From NCBI RefSeq assembly GCF_013344685.1, contig NZ_CP050137.1:124001-188000 (forward strand): a stretch of DNA of 64,000 nucleotides, given 5' to 3'. The stretch comes from Sphingomonas sp. CL5.1 (GTDB lineage Bacteria > Pseudomonadota > Alphaproteobacteria > Sphingomonadales > Sphingomonadaceae). This document shows, one piece after another, positions 55,899-64,000 of this stretch. Every line of letters begins with the position of its first letter. Position 1 is the first letter of the stretch. The position numbers and the translations under genes were made by a program. The notes below the pieces were generated by a model. It worked only from the letters and a program-made list of their open reading frames with translations, was not told the DNA's origin and ran no database searches.

Positions 55899-55944
55899 CT
55901 TGGTAAGGCTGAGGTCGTGAGTTCAATCCTCACCGGCAGCACCA
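55899..55944 (+). other. attR: 3' fragment of tRNA-Thr(GGT)
   Basis: The 46 bp run from the anticodon loop (CTTGGTAAG, anticodon GGT) through a complete T-arm (GTGAG-TTCAATC-CTCAC) to CGGCAGCACCA with encoded CCA. Upstream there is no D-arm, no matching 5' acceptor strand and no partner for the 3' anticodon stem, so it is not a whole tRNA. It is the usual core of an integrase attachment site left at one island end; the intact tRNA should be at the other end, left of this window. Confidence 0.82.
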
Positions 55945-56035
55945 TTTTCTCCTTATAAATCAAGGAGATATCACAGAATCGACGACTTGCCGTCTGTTTA
56001 GTCGGGGTCCACCGAGATCAACTAAGCAATAACTA

Positions 56036-56502
56036 AGCCGCACGCTCATCGCCGACCGATCGCTGCCCATCCACCCCGTCAGACCCTGGAGCGGCCGCTG
56101 CAGGCACCATTGGCGCGAGGCTTGATAACAGGCCCCATCGGACCAGCCAGCTTTCGAGCCATAGTGTAATGGTTTGAAGCCCGAGTTCAGTGCCCGCGCG
56201 GAAGGTGACGGCCGGGCGACCGGGCAGTCTTTCCGGCAACAGCGCGTGGTCCGGCACATCGACGAGCGCGACCAGGCGATTCCCTATCGGTTGTTCTCGG
56301 GTGACGGCGAAATGCTCGCGGCGAAGTTCCTGCCAAGCCGGCAGCGATGGCGGTGCGATCGATCGCGATCGGTGTCAGGCGCGGCTGGTCAGCGCAAAAG
56401 GTCCTGGCCTTTGCGCAACAAGCGCATCATGCCCGGCCACGGCAAGCCTGCGGGCTATGCGACCGCCAAAGCCGCCATAGCCGCCGAGGACGAGGATGCG
56501 GC
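56036..56502 (-). pseudogene. Saccharopine dehydrogenase-like NAD(P)-binding protein, remnant
   Basis: The N-terminal Rossmann start (SRILVLGGYGGFGGRIARRL) is followed after about 40 residues by a stop and by fragments in other frames (LTPIAIDRTAIAAGLAG). A later part of the protein then follows (RLVALVDVPDHALLP, TFRAGTELGLQTITLWLESW). The middle and the C-terminus are gone, so several deletions have occurred. Confidence 0.65.
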
Positions 56503-56621
56503 TCAAGGCAGGTGCAAAGCCTGTTCGTGGCTCGGCGGCCCGCAGGTCTCGTGCTCGCCGAACAGATGGTATCGATCCGGATTTCCGGCCGCGCGACCGG
56601 CCTAAGCGTGCGTCTCTCCGC

Positions 56622-57865
56622 TCACGCCGCATTCCATATCGGTTCATTCCCCGACGACGGGTCTGGCGCGTCGAGACCGAGCGGATGCAAGGGATTGCCG
56701 ACCAGTCCGCTGACCATTGCCGCCTGTATCCAAGTCGCCGGCCATAGCTTTGACATCGGCCCCACCAGCCGGTCCCGGACAAAGGGCAACAGGCGGCTGT
56801 CGGACTGATAGACCGGTGTGAACAACGCGGTGAGCCGCTGATAGAGGTGAACGTGTCGCCGCCGTCGGGCAACCGCGCGTTCCAATCCCGCCCTGACGCT
56901 TGCGCCTTCGCGCAGCCCCTTAGCCAGCGCCCATGCGTCGAGCAGCGCCATATTGGCGCCCTGCCCCAATTGCGGGCTTGCCGAATGCCAGGCGTCGCCG
57001 ATGTGGATAAGCGCTGGCTCGGCCGGATCGCGTAGCGTCCGATGAGCGTAATGGGCAAATGTGAGTTGATCGGGATCGACGATCTGGTCGAGCAACGGCG
57101 CGCACGCCGGCCAGAGCGCGAGAACCTCGGCTTTCCAGGCGTCGAGTCCGGCGGTGCGCCACGCGGTCAGACTATCGGCGCGCAGCGACCAGAAGAACGC
57201 GACCTGCGGGCGTCTTGCGTTCGAAGACGTGCCGATCGGAAGAACGCCGATCATCGTGCTCGCCCGTCGATAACGCTGCTCGAGCGCGGCGTTGTCGAAG
57301 CTCGCCCCATCGGGCCAGTCGAGGCTGGCCCATAATGCGCCATAGGCCAGCGACCGGCCGGTGGGTGGCGCGAGCGGCGTGCGCGTTCCCAGCGCGTCCA
57401 CAATCAGATCGAAAGGCCCAGCAATGCCGCCATCGGCGAAGTGCAGGTGGCGCTTCAACCCGTCAGGAACGCTGCTCGCCACCGTCCGGCCGTCGCGATC
57501 GGCACGCCGGCCGCCATCACCGCGTCATGGAGCAGCGCGAACAGGCTCGCCCGATGGATGCCTATGCCGAAGGCAGTCGGGCGCCCCAGCGCGGCGTAGC
57601 GCACATCGAGGACGACCGGGCCGGCTATTCCGGCCTGACCGATCAGGCGATCGATCCGGGCGCCGCTCCGCAATGCGACGTCGGCCAACCTCAAGCGATC
57701 GAGCACGGCAAGGCCGGTCGGCTGAAGCATGAGGCCCGATCCGATCGGGCGCGGCGTCTCGAACCGTTCGAACACCGTCACGCGATGCCCGTCACGCTTC
57801 AATAGCAGAGCGGCGGCCAACCCTCCGGGTCCGCAACCGGCGATGGCGATGTCGAGTGGCCCCAT
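56622..57865 (-). pseudogene. FAD-dependent monooxygenase, frameshifted
   Basis: The N-terminal frame has the FAD site IAGCGPGGLAAALLLKRDG and the IHRASLFALLHDAV segment. At about 57490 one base is missing (ATCGCGACGGCCGG), after which another frame gives GRTVASSVPDGLKRH, the DALGTRT motif and the second FAD motif IHIGDAWHSASPQLGQGANMA. Restoring one base would give about 414 residues, normal for UbiH/PHBH-like hydroxylases. It is mutated or contains a sequencing error. It lies beside another decayed gene. Confidence 0.8.
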
Positions 57866-58244
57866 ATCCTGCTGCTAGCGCGAATATTCGCCCGGACAAA
57901 TGCCAAACGTCGGCCTCGCTGTTGCTTGGGTGGTTAAGCATCGTTGCCGACCCAAGGAAAAGCGACCGATAGTTTATGGAATGCGTCACAAGATCGCCGG
58001 AACGACCTGAAGTGGGACTTTTCTGCCATTTCTCGACGACGGGTCGAACGGCAGATATTGCCAAGAACCGACATCCGTCGCCCGCCTGATACCGGCACGG
58101 CAGAACGACAAAGGTTGGACCGGTATACGCTAAGCTGGGCGAAGACCTCCTTGGATGGTGGATCAAACTAGGGATGGACTGGTCATTGCCACCCGAAATC
58201 ACTTAGGGCAGTCGCTGCAAGCACCCTCCAGCAATTGAACGCTC
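57866..58244. other. Non-coding stretch, no recognised content
   Basis: These 379 bp upstream of the unknown gene at 58245 contain no supported ORF or RNA. The promoter for the downstream pair presumably lies here. Confidence 0.4.
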
Positions 58245-58832
58245 ATGCTGCCCACCTATCCAAAGCTTGTTCGCGATCGACAGAACCGCAACATGGAGAC
58301 GGTTCACGCGCGTGTCCGTCAGCTCTCGCCAATGATCGGACTGATCAAGGGCCACCAGCTGTTCGAGGGCCGATCATCGGCGATCCAGCGTGAGGACGGG
58401 AAGCTCGACGAAACGCCGATTCACCGCGCGAGCGGGGAAGTCACGATCAAGCGGGAGATGCTGGTCGATTTCAACGAGGCGACGGTCGAGCGACATCTGG
58501 AGGAGATGGCAGAGCAACTCGCCAGGGGCATGAGCGAGCAGTTCCAGCAGCGTATGAACGAGGTGACGGCAGAAACCGGCAATGTTGTTGACGGCGGCGG
58601 CAAGCCATTTTCGGAAGACACCTTCCTCGACGGCATGGAGGTGATGGAGCATAATTTCGGCAAAGACGGGAGATGGAAGCCACCGACTATGATCGTTGGA
58701 CCCGGCATGGCCGAGAAGGTCGCTGCGGCCGGCGAGATGTCGGCTGCAGGCAACAAGCGCCTCAAGGCGATCCTTGAAAGGAAGCGCGATGATCACCGTC
58801 GCCGAGAGGCTGCTCGAATCCTGGTTGGATAG
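58245..58832 (+). CDS. Unknown protein upstream of nuclease-like gene
   Basis: I do not recognise this 195-residue protein. It has a central charged helix (ATVERHLEEMAEQLARGMSEQ) and a KPPTMIVGPGMAEKV segment reminiscent of self-assembling coat-like proteins, but that is a weak impression. It overlaps the next gene by 44 nt in another frame, so the two are co-expressed. No ribosome site distinguishes ATG 58245 from ATG 58293. Confidence 0.6.
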   Translation: MLPTYPKLVRDRQNRNMETVHARVRQLSPMIGLIKGHQLFEGRSSAIQREDGKLDETPIHRASGEVTIKREMLVDFNEATVERHLEEMAEQLARGMSEQFQQRMNEVTAETGNVVDGGGKPFSEDTFLDGMEVMEHNFGKDGRWKPPTMIVGPGMAEKVAAAGEMSAAGNKRLKAILERKRDDHRRREAARILVG

Positions 58833-60409
58833 CCAGACCGAGCGCTGCTACCAGCCCGCATTCATCCAGATGCTCGTCTCGGAGGGCTGGACCATCCTCC
58901 ACAACACGCGTCATTCGCCGATCGAGCTCGGCAAGGATGTGATCGCACGCGATCCGCAAGGCGTGCTCCACTGCTTCCAGCTGAAGGGCAATCCCGGCTC
59001 GCGCGTCACCAAAAGTGAAGCGGCCAGCCTGCTCGAGCAGTTCCACGAGCTACTGCGGCTTCCACCCGGCCCCGAGTTTTTGCATGATCGCGACGAAAAG
59101 CACGTCGCGGTGTTCGTGACCAATGGCGAGATCGACGAGGAAGCACGCTTGCTCTTCGAGCGCGCCAGTACGGCTTGCGGCCAGCCGGGGGTGGCAGCGT
59201 CGCGCTACGAACTCTGGTCGCGTGGCAAGCTGCTGTCGATGGCGACTCCGGCAATGCGCATCTGGCCCGCCAGCATCGAGGCCACGCGTCTCATCCTAAA
59301 CCTGCTTGCCGGCGACGGCTGCGAGCCGCCGGTGCCTGCCGATATCTCCACCATCATGGCTTCCCTTCTCCCACCCGATGGAGCTTCATCGCCGGCAAGG
59401 ACTTCGGCGATGAGCGGGATGCTGGTGATCTCCGAGATCATCAAGCAACGCTGGTACGAAAAGGAAAACCATCAGGCGCTGCACGCGGTCACAGTGTTAG
59501 CCTGCATCGCCGCGCTGCCAATTGCCGATACACGCGAACGGCTCGAGATGATCGAAGGCTATGCGCCGCTCGCGCTCGAGCATTGCGCGGACCTTCTGAG
59601 AGAAGCGGAAGCAAAGAATTTCGAACCCGATCGCTCTTGGGCCGAACAGGACATGCTGGGCGAGATCGATGTCATGTGGGAACGTCGCCGCCTTGTCGCC
59701 GATTGTGCTGCAATCGTCATGCTCGGCAAACGCGATCTGTCAGTCGAGTTGCGCAGCTACGCCATCGATCTCATCACTAGCGTCACGCACCAGGTGATGC
59801 TGTGGAGGCAGGCGCAGATTCCGTCGCTGGTGGTCGCATTCTGGGCGCGATCGCTTGTCGATGCTGGGATCGGCAAGGAGTTCGACTTGGCCGCGACCCT
59901 GCGTGCGGTCGAGGACGCCAATGGCGGCGACGACGAGCGCACCATGCTTCCCGGCCCCTATTATCCGGGCCTGGCACCAGAACAAGCCGCACTTGACCGA
60001 CAGCCCCATCTTTAACGACACGGCGCATGGGCACCTCCATTTCGGGCGTGCAATCATGGGCATGCTCGCCAAGCGCAATCTCAAGCGAACCTGTGGTCAG
60101 CTCTGGGCCGACCATACGCGCGTCATTCATGAGGAGCCGGATTTGTCCGATCAGGTGTTCTTTTCAGCAGTGCTCATCGACGAGGGATCGATGCGGGACA
60201 TCCAACTGCGCACTGGTATCTGGGCCGAGGTTGTCATCGACGCGATCGACGGCGGGTCGGCGCCGTTTCTCGACCGATTCGCGCCGCTCGCCTGGCTAAT
60301 CGCAGCTTACATATCGATTGTGCCATACCGAGCCTGGACCCGCGTCTTGCTCTGGCTCGATCGACAACTCGCCGAGACTTGGTACAATGAAGGATATAGG
60401 CCGCATTGA
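58789..60409 (+). pseudogene. PD-(D/E)xK-like nuclease-domain protein, probably frameshifted
   Basis: The start follows GAAAGGAAG. Residues ~1-75 look like a restriction-endonuclease fold: SPIELGKDVIARD, then GVLHCFQLKG, giving D and QxK at the spacing of Mrr/type IV-like nucleases. The remaining part is helical and unassigned. The first frame stops at 60015. The overlapping frame continues naturally from TDSPIFNDTAHGHLHFGRAI to 60409, and removing one T in GCACTTGACC (about 59987) joins them into ~539 residues. If the stop is real the product is 408 residues. A defence role is possible. Confidence 0.6.
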
Positions 60410-60998
60410 ATCACCAAACTGCGGACCTCGCGACGGCGTCTACAAGCGACTTCGCGCTGGGCGAGCGGCAAGTTCTGGCAAAAACTGCCGTTCAAGGTCC
60501 GACCGCGAACGACGGATAGTTGGTCGGAACCTGTCAATCCAAGCAACGATGTCATCGCGGCGGTAATCCGCCCAATCCAAGTCAATTCGGGGCACCGGTA
60601 TTGTGTTTAACGAAGGGCGGCTTTCGACGAACACATGCGGCCCCGGGACGACCGCTATGTTGGCGACTCCGGACGAGATGTACTGCGGTCCCTGAACCGA
60701 CCGGTGTCGACCAGGTATCGCCGTTCCTCGGTTGTGGAGCGAACGTCCGGGTCTGACAGGAACTGCTGGTCGGTAACCGCCCCGATATTGCCATTCATCG
60801 ATCACCACGGCTTCCCAAAACCGGCTGCCTGAGGAATGCGCAACCGTCCCGTTTCTCCACCTCCGGTGCGACATTTCGGATCGGGAACAGGTTTCGAGAC
60901 AGCCAGCCTGCCATCCGCGCGCCGTCACCGGCCGTCGCGCGACACGTTCGTTTGCGGGAAGGATGGCGCGGGTCGTTGACGTCTGTATGAGAGTGACC
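60410..60998. other. Gap with possible minus-strand gene remnant
   Basis: No intact gene is supported in these 589 bp. On the minus strand MNGNIGAVTDQQFLSDPDV (from about 60797) runs to a stop near 60655. Another frame then gives SSGVANIAVVPGPHVFVES and IDLDWADYRRDDIVAWIDRF down to about 60470, which looks like one short protein broken by a frameshift. I do not recognise it. Confidence 0.35.
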
Positions 60999-61562
60999 AT
61001 GAAACTGACCAGCCTCGTCGTCCCGACCTTCAAGCAGATGCTGAACACAATGTCCGGCTGGCTGGACAAAGCACAAGGGGCGTTAGGCGGGGAGGCGGAA
61101 AGGTTGCTGTCAGTTCGCCTCGCGCCCGACATGTTTCCACTGTCAACGCAGGTTCGTTTTGCCTGCGTGCAGGCGTGGGAAGCCGTGTGTCGATTGCAGG
61201 GCGAGGACTTTCCAGCCTCGATCAATACGCTCCTTGATGAAGGGCGGAACGCGGGCGAACATCCCGGCATCATTGCCGACGCGCAAGCTCGGATCAGCGA
61301 GACAGTCGCCATGCTCGATAGTCTGGCGCCTGATGCGCTCGATGGCGATCCTGAGCGACCGATCGCGCATGCGCTGCCAACAGGCATGATCTTCGATCTG
61401 ACGGCGGAGCAATATGCCCGCGATTGGACACTTCCCCAGTTCTACTTTCATCTAATGACCGCCTACGCGATCCTTCGCAGCCAAGGCGTGGACCTGGGCA
61501 AGGCCGATTACGTGCCCCACATGTTCGCCTATCTTCGGCCCGGAACGTGGCCTACTACTTAG
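60999..61562 (+). CDS. DUF1993 family protein
   Basis: The ~187-residue protein matches DUF1993 in order: VPTFKQMLNTMSGWLDKA at the start, RLAPDMFPLSTQVRFAC in the middle, and FDLTAEQYARDWTLPQFYFHLMTAYAILR near the end. The fold is a DinB-like four-helix bundle; no activity is established. The ATG at 60999 fits the family N-terminus; ATGs at 60987 and 60963 are alternatives. Confidence 0.85.
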   Translation: MKLTSLVVPTFKQMLNTMSGWLDKAQGALGGEAERLLSVRLAPDMFPLSTQVRFACVQAWEAVCRLQGEDFPASINTLLDEGRNAGEHPGIIADAQARISETVAMLDSLAPDALDGDPERPIAHALPTGMIFDLTAEQYARDWTLPQFYFHLMTAYAILRSQGVDLGKADYVPHMFAYLRPGTWPTT

Positions 61563-62124
61563 CAGTCACCTTTCCCGGAATCCGATCCTTTTCGGGACGC
61601 TCGCGAACGGCAACTCTCGTTTGAATCCGCCGTTCGACGAAGCCTTTGCAGATGGCGGGTTCCCACAACTCCGCATTCCGCTTCCGGCAGCGCGCGACCC
61701 AACCCGGCCATTCCTTGCTAGGAGAGCGAAATCGACCGAGAGCAGCACCCTCCGGCCTGACGGCACAGTTAGGTGCGGGGACCACGGCAGCCCGGCATGT
61801 CAGCACGCCATCGCAAACACGGGCAAATGACCGAGGCGCATCGCGGGAAGGTTGTCAAACACCGTCGGCAGTGTGCATGCCGAATCCAATACGCGTATGG
61901 CAAAGTGATCGGCACACCGCCGAGGGACGCGCCGCGCGATTGATCGGTAGTGCTTCATCTGGCGCGTTGATACGCGTCAGGGGCGTCCGCTCCAACGCAA
62001 TCAAGGCGTGAGCAGGGGCCTCACGGTATTGCATCGCAGCGATTACTATTGCGCGGGGAAAGCCCCGTCTCGATCGCTGACATGCGGATCGGCGTCCGCA
62101 TTGACAGAAGCCTCCAGACACAAA
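61563..62124. other. Non-coding stretch, no recognised content
   Basis: These 562 bp lie between the DUF1993 and gamma-glutamyltranspeptidase stops. Open frames present have no plausible start or family features, and I see no RNA or repeat. Confidence 0.4.
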
Positions 62125-63867
62125 TCAAGGCACGCTGCCGATCGCCGCGGCATCGGGCCGGCGCGTGTCGGCCGCGCCGGATAACAGGCCGTTCTCGATC
62201 ATGATCGACTGGGTGCTCCCCATTGTCGCGCCCTGCGTCACCCGGTGGCCGCGCTTGCCGAGGAGTTCGAGCATATCCCTGGGGAATCCCGGCTCGAATT
62301 CGATTGGCTGCTCGACGGTGCCCTGAAAGATTCGTGGCCGTTCGCTCGCCTCGGCGATGTTGAGGTGGTGATCGATCACGTTGACCAGCAATTGCGCCAT
62401 CGCGGAGAAGATCCGCGCGCCGCCGGGCGTCCCGGACACCAACCACGGCTTGTCGTCCCGGAAGACAATCACCGGCGATATCGTCGAAACAACCCGCTTG
62501 CGGGGCGCGGGAGCGTTAGGGGATGCGCCACTCCCCGTCCATGCGAAATTGGCGAGCGCGTCGTTGAGCAGAAAGCCTGTGCCGCACGCCATGACATGCG
62601 CACCGAAATCGGAGCCGAGCGTGAAGGTATTGCTGACCGCATTGCCCGCCGCATCGACCACCACGAAATGTGTCGTATCGGGGCTCTCGTAACCGAAGGG
62701 ATTGCCCGCGCCGACATCGCCGGGTTGCAGGGTACGGTCGAGCGAAAGCCGCGCGGCGCGCGCCGATGCATAAGGCTTGGCGACCAGCCCCTCCGCCGGG
62801 GGCGCATATTGCGGATAGCCGCCCGCATACCGGGCGCGATCTGCAAAGACGAGTTTAGACGCCTCGGCGATCAGGTGCAGGCTGTCGGCGCTGTTCTGGC
62901 CGAGCCTGTCCATCGGGAAGCGTTCGAGCAGGTTCATCAACTCTGCGAGGAACATCCCTCCTGACGGCGGCGGCATATAGGCGATGCGCAACCCGCGATA
63001 GCTGCCCCACAACGGCGCTTCCTCGCGTATGCGGTAGCCGGCGAGGTCGTCCTTGGTGATGAGGCCCCCCGCCGCCCGCATCCCGCGCACGAGGCGATCG
63101 CCCACCGCGCCGCGATAGACGGCGTCGGCACCATGATCGCGCAACTGCCGCAACGTCCACGCCAGATCGGGCTGGCGCAGCACCGATCCCACGCGTGGGG
63201 GCTTTCCTCCGTCGCGATAGAAAGCAGCGGCGACCGCCGGGTCGCGGACCATCTGATCGTGCTGGCGGACGAGGATATCGGCGAAATCGTCGGTGACGAC
63301 CATGCCTCGCTCGGCGAGTCGCAGCGCCGGGGCAACCAGAGTGCGCCACGGCAGATGCCCGTAACGGCGGTGCGCCTCGTACAGTCCCATCGGGGTGCCC
63401 GGCACGCCGACGCCGAGGAAGGAATAGCGCTTGCCGGGATCAACCTTGCCATCCTTCCCCAGCAATGTGTCACGACGCAGGGCAGCGGGCGCCTCGTCGT
63501 AATATTCGAGCGCGACCGTCTTCTTCTGTTGCGCCAGATAGACCAGCATGAATCCGCCGCCACCCAGATTGCCCGCACGCGGCAGCGTGACGGCGAGTGC
63601 AAGCCCGGTGGCGACCGCCGCGTCGACCGCGTTGCCGCCCCGACGCAGGATGTCGACTCCGATGGCGGAGGCGGCCGCATTCTGGCTAGACACCATCCCG
63701 CCCCGTGACAGAACGGGATGGTGAATGCTGTCGTATTCGACGATGTAATCGGGCGGAACCGTGGTGCTTTGCGCAACGGCGGGAATCGCCGCCTGCGCCA
63801 CGGCCCCCGCCAGCAGAAGCCCCGCCGCGAGGCGGCGGCACCGTGAGACAAGGCTCCGCACGCTCAC
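62125..63867 (-). CDS. ggt: Gamma-glutamyltranspeptidase
   Basis: This 580-residue periplasmic enzyme has a signal peptide (LAAGLLLAGAVAQAAIPAVAQ), GGNAVDAAVATGLALAV, NLGGGGFMLVY and, at the autocleavage site, ESPDTTHFVVVD with the threonine nucleophile. SNTFTLGSDFG and a GTPGG motif follow in the small subunit. It cleaves gamma-glutamyl bonds of glutathione and related peptides. The start is GTG, overlapping the stop of the upstream TonB receptor as GTGA. Confidence 0.93.
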   Translation of the reverse strand: MSVRSLVSRCRRLAAGLLLAGAVAQAAIPAVAQSTTVPPDYIVEYDSIHHPVLSRGGMVSSQNAAASAIGVDILRRGGNAVDAAVATGLALAVTLPRAGNLGGGGFMLVYLAQQKKTVALEYYDEAPAALRRDTLLGKDGKVDPGKRYSFLGVGVPGTPMGLYEAHRRYGHLPWRTLVAPALRLAERGMVVTDDFADILVRQHDQMVRDPAVAAAFYRDGGKPPRVGSVLRQPDLAWTLRQLRDHGADAVYRGAVGDRLVRGMRAAGGLITKDDLAGYRIREEAPLWGSYRGLRIAYMPPPSGGMFLAELMNLLERFPMDRLGQNSADSLHLIAEASKLVFADRARYAGGYPQYAPPAEGLVAKPYASARAARLSLDRTLQPGDVGAGNPFGYESPDTTHFVVVDAAGNAVSNTFTLGSDFGAHVMACGTGFLLNDALANFAWTGSGASPNAPAPRKRVVSTISPVIVFRDDKPWLVSGTPGGARIFSAMAQLLVNVIDHHLNIAEASERPRIFQGTVEQPIEFEPGFPRDMLELLGKRGHRVTQGATMGSTQSIMIENGLLSGAADTRRPDAAAIGSVP

Positions 63868-64000
63868 TTAAGCCGGAAGGTGAGCTGGCCGTAGATGAAC
63901 CGCCCGCGATCGTTGGCGAGCGCGACGTTGTAGCCGAACGTCGCGTTGGTCAGCGGTGGATCGCGGTCCGCGATGTTGTTGATGCCGAACCGGACGCTGG
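63864..64000 (-). CDS. TonB-dependent receptor, C-terminal end
   Basis: The last 44 residues of a receptor enter from the right edge. VRFGINNIADRDPPLTNAT, GYNVALANDRG and a terminal aromatic-rich strand RFIYGQLTFRLK are typical of the final barrel strands. It is coupled to ggt by a 4-nt overlap, so the pair may take up and process peptides. Confidence 0.82.
   Translation of the reverse strand, partial: SVRFGINNIADRDPPLTNATFGYNVALANDRGRFIYGQLTFRLK

Noticed and set aside
55861..55944. Complete tRNA-Thr gene
   Set aside because: There is no D-arm, no 5' acceptor strand pairing with CGGCAGC, and the 5' half of the anticodon stem does not pair. Only the 3' part is present.
61143..61451. Minus-strand 102-codon frame opposite the DUF1993 gene
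   Set aside because: It is fully contained in a recognisable gene and has no ribosome site or family features.

Overview
This window comes from a high-GC alphaproteobacterium, most likely a sphingomonad (Sphingomonas, Sphingobium or Novosphingobium type). The reasons are three TonB-dependent receptors, a CYP101-like P450 beside a putidaredoxin-like ferredoxin, a RibB protein with a decayed RibA half, DUF2889, and GTGA/ATGA-coupled catabolic operons. The genus is inferred from gene content only.

Layout. (1) 1-8244 is a catabolic block: the C-terminus of an acyl-CoA synthetase, a SnoaL-like protein, two TetR regulators, an FMN-dependent luciferase-like monooxygenase, DUF2889, a RibBA-like protein, a ferredoxin, a CYP101-like P450 and a MerR regulator. 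(2) 8400-11390 is an insertion-sequence graveyard: an IS3 remnant split by an IS110-family element, then a collapsed IS21 element containing an ISL3/IstB chimeric ORF. (3) 11471-29633 is a pectin/galacturonate locus: LacI regulator, UxuB-like reductase, UxaC, UxaA, an ExuT-like transporter, an exported esterase, an exported Gfo/Idh/MocA protein, a TonB receptor (frameshifted), a GH28 polygalacturonase, a CE8 pectinesterase and KDG kinase. Together these could take polygalacturonan to KDPG; no KDPG aldolase is in view. (4) 29880-33962 is a second IS pile-up (IS3, IS110 and IS21 fragments plus a complete ISL3 element) that has cut off a thiolase gene. (5) 33963-52027 is a second catabolic block: TetR, P450, a lipocalin-like unknown, an SDR and a broken thiolase on the minus strand; an acyl-CoA synthetase; a complete IS3 element; a TonB receptor and a Baeyer-Villiger-like monooxygenase; then a compact plus-strand operon of enoyl-CoA hydratase, SDR, phosphotransferase, a small unknown, a PDR-type reductase and a beta-propeller protein. 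(6) 52081-54066 holds an IS5-family element with a CTAG target duplication beside a truncated IS30.

(7) At 54343-55944 a tyrosine integrase reads away from a 46-bp 3' fragment of tRNA-Thr(GGT). This is the expected right end of an integrated island, so some or all of the DNA to the left is probably acquired. (8) 55945-64000 looks like recipient chromosome: two decaying genes (saccharopine-dehydrogenase-like and FAD monooxygenase), an unknown gene overlapping a PD-(D/E)xK-like nuclease gene that carries a frameshift, a DUF1993 protein, and gamma-glutamyltranspeptidase coupled to the end of a TonB receptor.

I see no CRISPR array, rRNA or complete tRNA. Several single-base frameshifts (22.69, 31.64, 57.49 and 59.99 kb) are either real decay or sequencing errors; the sequence alone cannot decide.
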